Shown here one piece after another: positions 5,678 to 7,654 of a stretch of 7,654 nucleotides of DNA. Within the stretch, counting starts at the first letter, position 1, and each line of letters starts with the position of its first letter. Source of the DNA: JBBEDS01 sp040881175. GTDB taxonomy: Bacteria; Patescibacteriota; Minisyncoccia; 2-02-FULL-40-12; IGHO2-01-FULL-4-A. The position numbers and the translations under genes were made by a program. A model generated the notes under the pieces. That model made no database searches and was not told where the DNA came from. It worked only from the letters and a program-made list of their open reading frames with translations. Location: positions 1 through 7,654 of the forward strand of contig JBBEDS010000004.1 of the NCBI GenBank assembly GCA_040881175.1, given 5' to 3'.

Positions 5678-6272
5678 GAGGAGATACTTGCGAGAACACC
5701 CGGTAACCGACAACCCACCCATCCGGGCTCGTCACCGAGCAGGCATTGACGTCCCACCCACGGCCGCACGAGTACCAGCCCGAGATCACGGCCCAGAGTT
5801 CGTCTTTGGCATCGCGAATATAGAAGATATTCGCTTTGCCGTCGATCGGGAATGGCCCATCCTCTCCGTTGGGCTGGTGACTGACCAGCTCGTAGAGGTA
5901 CGCGAGAAACGTCTCCTCGCGTTCAGACGTGAGCTCTCGGCGAATGACCTCGTCCTTGGACTGCTTTGTGAGTATGTCCACGGAAAGTTCCGTCGCCGGA
6001 ATATTCTTCTCAACCTTGTCAAGGAAGTTATTCTTGAAGTCTTCGTTGAGGAAGAACTTGATCCCGGCAGGGTTATCTTCACCGAAAGCGACGCGGGCGA
6101 CGAAATGTTTCCTGCCACGGAGTTGAACGGTGGTAATGCGCTTCAGGACGCTTGTGACCCGCTTGAGCCACAATTTGAGTTCGGCTAGACGTTCCTCGCC
6201 GTTCTCTCCTAGAAGCTGATCGTGCAGCTCCCCGAGCGGTCCCCGAAGCTTGGAGACATCAGTGATTTTCAT
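5670..6272 (-). CDS. DGR target protein with C-terminal variable region
   Basis: This 200-residue protein is the substrate of the DGR. It has no signal peptide or membrane segment, so it is probably cytoplasmic. The N-terminal part (LRGPLGELHDQLLGENGEE, residues 9-27) resembles a module I recall from many Patescibacteria proteins of unknown role; this is memory, not a search. Residues 143-160 (IDGKANIFYIRDAKDELW) lead into the variable segment 159-194, after which only six residues remain. Fixed residues such as Trp160, Trp166, Trp173, Trp186, Asn176 and Phe193 form a scaffold. The 14 changed positions are 161, 163, 165, 167, 169, 170, 172, 174, 178, 182, 184, 185, 187 and 190. A C-type-lectin-like fold is usual for DGR targets but cannot be confirmed. 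The start has a strong AAGGGAGG box. GC content is clearly higher than in the RT gene. The ligand is unknown. Confidence 0.9.
   Translation of the reverse strand: MKITDVSKLRGPLGELHDQLLGENGEERLAELKLWLKRVTSVLKRITTVQLRGRKHFVARVAFGEDNPAGIKFFLNEDFKNNFLDKVEKNIPATELSVDILTKQSKDEVIRRELTSEREETFLAYLYELVSHQPNGEDGPFPIDGKANIFYIRDAKDELWAVISGWYSCGRGWDVNACSVTSPDGWVVGYRVFSQVSPRS
5691..5797 (-). repeat. DGR variable repeat (VR)
   Basis: This is the diversified copy of the TR at the 3' end of the target gene, coding residues 160-194. Compared with the TR in the minus sense, 13 changes are A to G, 4 are A to T and none is A to C; nine TR adenines are unchanged and no C, G or T differs. Third codon bases are all unaltered and each change alters an amino acid, 14 in all. 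If base 5798 is counted, an A to C change (Ile to Leu159) is added. Confidence 0.96.
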
Positions 6273-6277
6273 GGTAA

Positions 6278-6285
6278 CCTCCCTT
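6278..6285 (-). promoter_or_regulatory. Ribosome binding site of the target gene
   Basis: AAGGGAGG on the minus strand ends five bases before the ATG at 6272. It fixes the start of the target gene and suggests strong translation, in contrast to the RT and avd genes, which have no such site. Confidence 0.85.
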
Positions 6286-6303
6286 GATAAGCTAGCGGAC
6301 CGC

Positions 6304-6370
6304 CTGATTGGCAGTCATAGCAATAAAATTCCGCCCGTCACCTGACAAATCAGAAACTTATTGCTATGAC
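6304..6370 (-). promoter_or_regulatory. Long inverted repeat with possible pseudoknot in the target 5' leader
   Basis: In the leader RNA, GTCATAGCAATAA (6370-6358) pairs perfectly over 13 bases with TTATTGCTATGAC (6326-6314), closing a 31-base loop. The loop holds CTGATT (6353-6348), which is complementary to AATCAG (6309-6304), four bases beyond the stem, so an H-type pseudoknot is possible. There is no T-run, so it is not a terminator. The ribosome binding site lies about 19 bases further on and is not part of the stem. It may be a riboregulator, an RNA-stabilising element or, as DNA, an operator. I recognise no known riboswitch class. Confidence 0.55.
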
Positions 6371-6412
6371 CGCTCGCAAGCAGATACTAAAAGAACAATT
6401 GACTATACATAT

Positions 6413-6441
6413 ATTATATATCAATAGAGGCAAAAAGTCAA
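6413..6441 (-). promoter_or_regulatory. Sigma-70-type promoter of the target gene
   Basis: On the minus strand TTGACT (6441-6436) and TATAAT (6418-6413) are separated by exactly 17 bases, eleven of twelve consensus positions. Transcription should start near 6405, giving a leader of about 130 bases. The -35 box overlaps the stop codon of the transposase frame and begins five bases from the proposed end of the insertion sequence. Confidence 0.8.
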
Positions 6442-7496
6442 TCCTCTGTACTGGAAGGGTACATCGGTAACACTTTTGAGTAGTTAGATTCAAATTGAAT
6501 TGGGGTCAGGTAATTAAGGGACTGATGAGGACGGTTAAAATTGTATTCAACCAGCCATTCAGTAAGTTCTTTGTTAAATATAGCACAGTCATTGGTAAGA
6601 TGGCCAAGAGCAATAAATTCATCCTGGAGGGTACGGTTGAATCTTTCATCGAAAGGATTATCTTTAGGAGTTCTGACTCTTGAGTAATAGTGGGCCAGAT
6701 TTAGTGATTGAGCTGCTCTCTCAAAGTATTTGGCAAACTCAGAGCCATTATCAGTCTGGATATTCTCGACCTTTCCGTCTAATAGATAATGGATTCTCTT
6801 TAAGAAGTCGGCGGCATAGGCAGAACCATGCCCGGGATACATTCTGGCAAAGGCTAATTTGTTATGGATATCAAGGCCAGTCAGAATATATCTCCTGTAG
6901 CCGTAGACATTGATAACAATGGTATCCAAGGCAATCAAAAAGCCGGTTCGGGGTTCTTTGGTTAATTCAGTTATTCTTTTCTTGATATGAGCTCTCTTTC
7001 TTTTATCCTGGGTCATTTTATTCTTCTTTGGGCTGTAGTAGAGCTTGTGCTTCTGAATTACTCTCTGGACTTTCCAGGATGAGGTATTTTCACCATATAT
7101 CCGAGCGTAGATAATGGCCAGCTTTATCTTACCGTAACGGATGTATTGAGTTCTTAATTTGACGATCCTCCGTTCTTCTTCCCTGGTTATCTGCCACTGC
7201 CTGGTTTTCTTTGGTCTCTTTGAACGGTCTTCGAGACTTGTTAAGTTATGGGGGTCATATATTTTTCTCCACTTATGGAAAGTCTTGGGAGCGATACCGA
7301 AGTATCGGCAGGTTTGGGCCACGGTATGTCCTTGGGTGTGGTAGTCCATCCACTTCAGCCTTTGCTTGGCTGATTTGGAGAGAGTGGGAACGACCGTTAC
7401 TTCCGGAAGAATATATTTAATGCTCATACTATCAATATATCCCTCCAGGCCCAGTTTCCTAAATATTAAAAGTTCTCTTTCGTTGATTTTTTGCAC
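6438..7496 (-). CDS. IS481-like transposase (DDE integrase core)
   Basis: This enzyme cuts and joins the ends of its insertion sequence. A helix-turn-helix region (about residues 40-78, with TVAQTCRYFGIAPKTFHKWRK) should bind DNA. The rve integrase core carries the DDE triad: Asp191 in IALDTIV, Asp249 in QTDNGSEF and Glu284 in NPFDERFNRT, with 34 residues between the last two. The end YNFNRPHQSLNYLTP is typical. The frame begins with GTG at 7496; an ATG at 7427 preceded by GGAGGG at 13 bases is the alternative, giving 329 residues. The reading frame passes through the left inverted repeat (residues KVLPMYP) and, if the proposed ends are right, leaves the element and stops at a TGA in flanking DNA. 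It appears intact. An IS3-type assignment is less likely, as there is a single frame without an OrfA/OrfB shift. Confidence 0.9.
   Translation of the reverse strand: MQKINERELLIFRKLGLEGYIDSMSIKYILPEVTVVPTLSKSAKQRLKWMDYHTQGHTVAQTCRYFGIAPKTFHKWRKIYDPHNLTSLEDRSKRPKKTRQWQITREEERRIVKLRTQYIRYGKIKLAIIYARIYGENTSSWKVQRVIQKHKLYYSPKKNKMTQDKRKRAHIKKRITELTKEPRTGFLIALDTIVINVYGYRRYILTGLDIHNKLAFARMYPGHGSAYAADFLKRIHYLLDGKVENIQTDNGSEFAKYFERAAQSLNLAHYYSRVRTPKDNPFDERFNRTLQDEFIALGHLTNDCAIFNKELTEWLVEYNFNRPHQSLNYLTPIQFESNYSKVLPMYPSSTED
6442..6446 (+). repeat. Probable target-site duplication, left copy
   Basis: TCCTC lies directly outside the proposed left end and recurs at 7543-7547 outside the right end. An A precedes both copies (6441 and 7542), but at the right it would be the last base of the element. 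Five bases can match by chance, so this rests on agreement with the TG/CA ends and equal distance from the core repeats. Confidence 0.5.
6460..6475 (+). repeat. Left core inverted repeat of the insertion sequence
   Basis: TACATCGGTAACACTT is the exact reverse complement of 7513-7528. It lies inside the transposase reading frame, coding part of KVLPMYP, so the C-terminus of the protein and the DNA end cannot change independently. Confidence 0.88.
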
Positions 7497-7502
7497 AAAA
7501 AA

Positions 7503-7530
7503 GATACATCAGAAGTGTTACCGATGTATC
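7503..7530 (-). repeat. Right core inverted repeat with nested palindrome
   Basis: The right core repeat (7513-7528) is overlapped by a second, local inverted repeat: GATACATC (7503-7510) and GATGTATC (7523-7530), 8-bp perfect arms around 12 bases. The left end lacks this. It lies just upstream of the transposase start and could bind the transposase or sequester the start of its message. Confidence 0.7.
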
Positions 7531-7542
7531 TCATCTTTTGCA

Positions 7543-7547
7543 TCCTC
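7543..7547 (+). repeat. Probable target-site duplication, right copy
   Basis: TCCTC directly follows the proposed right end (CA, 7541-7542) and matches 6442-6446. Joining the two flanks at this repeat gives an uninterrupted divergent intergenic region between the DGR target gene and ychF. Confidence 0.5.
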
Positions 7548-7552
7548 AAAAA

Positions 7553-7581
7553 TTGGCGTATTTCTTGGTTTTTGATAGTAT
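7553..7581 (+). promoter_or_regulatory. Possible ychF promoter giving a leaderless message
   Basis: TTGGCG (7553-7558) and TAGTAT (7576-7581) are 17 bases apart, each matching four of six consensus bases. Transcription would begin at about the ATG at 7588, and no Shine-Dalgarno box precedes this ATG, so a leaderless message is plausible. The match is modest in an AT-rich stretch. Confidence 0.35.
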
Positions 7582-7587
7582 ATAGCA

Positions 7588-7654
7588 ATGCTATCCATTG
7601 GAATAGTCGGTTTGCCAAATGTGGGTAAATCTACCCTCTTCAAGGCACTGACCA
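7588..7654 (+). CDS. ychF: YchF/Ola1-type P-loop ATPase, 5' end (open at right edge)
   Basis: Only 22 codons are visible, MLSIGIVGLPNVGKST followed by LFKALT. This is the highly conserved start of YchF, a TRAFAC-class protein of the Obg group that binds ATP in preference to GTP and interacts with the ribosome. The Walker A motif GLPNVGKST is complete. The exact start matches the family's usual N-terminus, so ATG 7588 is firm. Other Obg-related proteins share the P-loop, but the leading MLSIGIVGLPN points to YchF. The gene continues beyond the window. Confidence 0.85.
   Translation, partial: MLSIGIVGLPNVGKSTLFKALT

Larger units (their letters stand above)
6447..7542 (-). mobile_element. Complete IS481-like insertion sequence, about 1.1 kb
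   Basis: A 16-bp perfect inverted repeat, TACATCGGTAACACTT, is found at 6460-6475 and, inverted, at 7513-7528, flanking the transposase gene. Extending 13-14 bases outward reaches TG at 6447-6448 and CA at 7541-7542, the usual ends for integrase-type elements, and outside these TCCTC occurs on both sides. The outer bases of the two ends match poorly, so the exact borders are moderately sure. The element contains only the transposase gene and lies between the DGR target promoter and ychF. Confidence 0.7.

Noticed and set aside
5688..6188. A 166-codon plus-strand frame opposite the DGR target
   Set aside because: It is the complement of the target gene, which has a promoter, ribosome binding site, terminator and VR on the minus strand; nothing supports the plus-strand frame.
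6314..6370. The 13-bp inverted repeat as a small transposable element (MITE)
   Set aside because: There is no direct repeat at its borders and it lies wholly inside the expected leader of the target message, so an RNA or operator role is more likely.
1..7654. CRISPR array, tRNA or rRNA genes
   Set aside because: No regularly spaced short repeats and no cloverleaf or rRNA sequence were recognised in either strand by eye.

Overview
The window looks like part of a bacterial genome, probably from the Candidate Phyla Radiation (Patescibacteria). This is inferred from the small, tightly packed genes, the mostly AT-rich sequence with weak or absent Shine-Dalgarno sites, the IS481-like transposase, and a short diversity-generating-retroelement (DGR) target protein of a kind I recall from such genomes. 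No rRNA or other taxonomic marker is present, so the phylum is not proven.

Left part, 1-3875, is housekeeping DNA: the 3' part of trpS (tryptophanyl-tRNA synthetase, open at the left edge); a small unknown gene directly behind it with a good ribosome binding site; a phosphomannomutase/phosphoglucomutase on the minus strand whose 3' end overlaps that small gene; and murC, divergent from the mutase across a 28-bp gap that holds a perfect 6-bp inverted repeat.

Middle part, 3897-6441, is a complete DGR. It has a reverse transcriptase on the minus strand (3897-4955), an Avd-type accessory protein on the plus strand (4869-5258) whose 5' end overlaps that of the RT gene, a template repeat TR (5272-5378, minus-strand sense) and a 200-codon target gene on the minus strand (5670-6272) that carries the variable repeat VR (5691-5797) at its 3' end. 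Over 107 aligned bases TR and VR differ at 17 places. Every one is an adenine of the TR sense strand, and no other base differs, which is the signature of adenine-specific mutagenic retrohoming. The RT and Avd would copy TR RNA into mutated cDNA that replaces VR, changing 14 residues near the target protein's C-terminus. The target gene has a near-consensus promoter (TTGACT-17 bp-TATAAT), a roughly 130-nt leader with a 13-bp stem and a possible pseudoknot, a strong ribosome binding site and an intrinsic terminator. A second hairpin lies between TR and avd.

Right part, 6447-7654, is an IS481-like insertion sequence with 16-bp core inverted repeats, TG/CA ends and a likely 5-bp target duplication. 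It sits just upstream of the target promoter. After it comes the first 22 codons of a YchF-type P-loop ATPase, open at the right edge. The insertion appears to have split a short divergent intergenic region between the DGR target gene and ychF.
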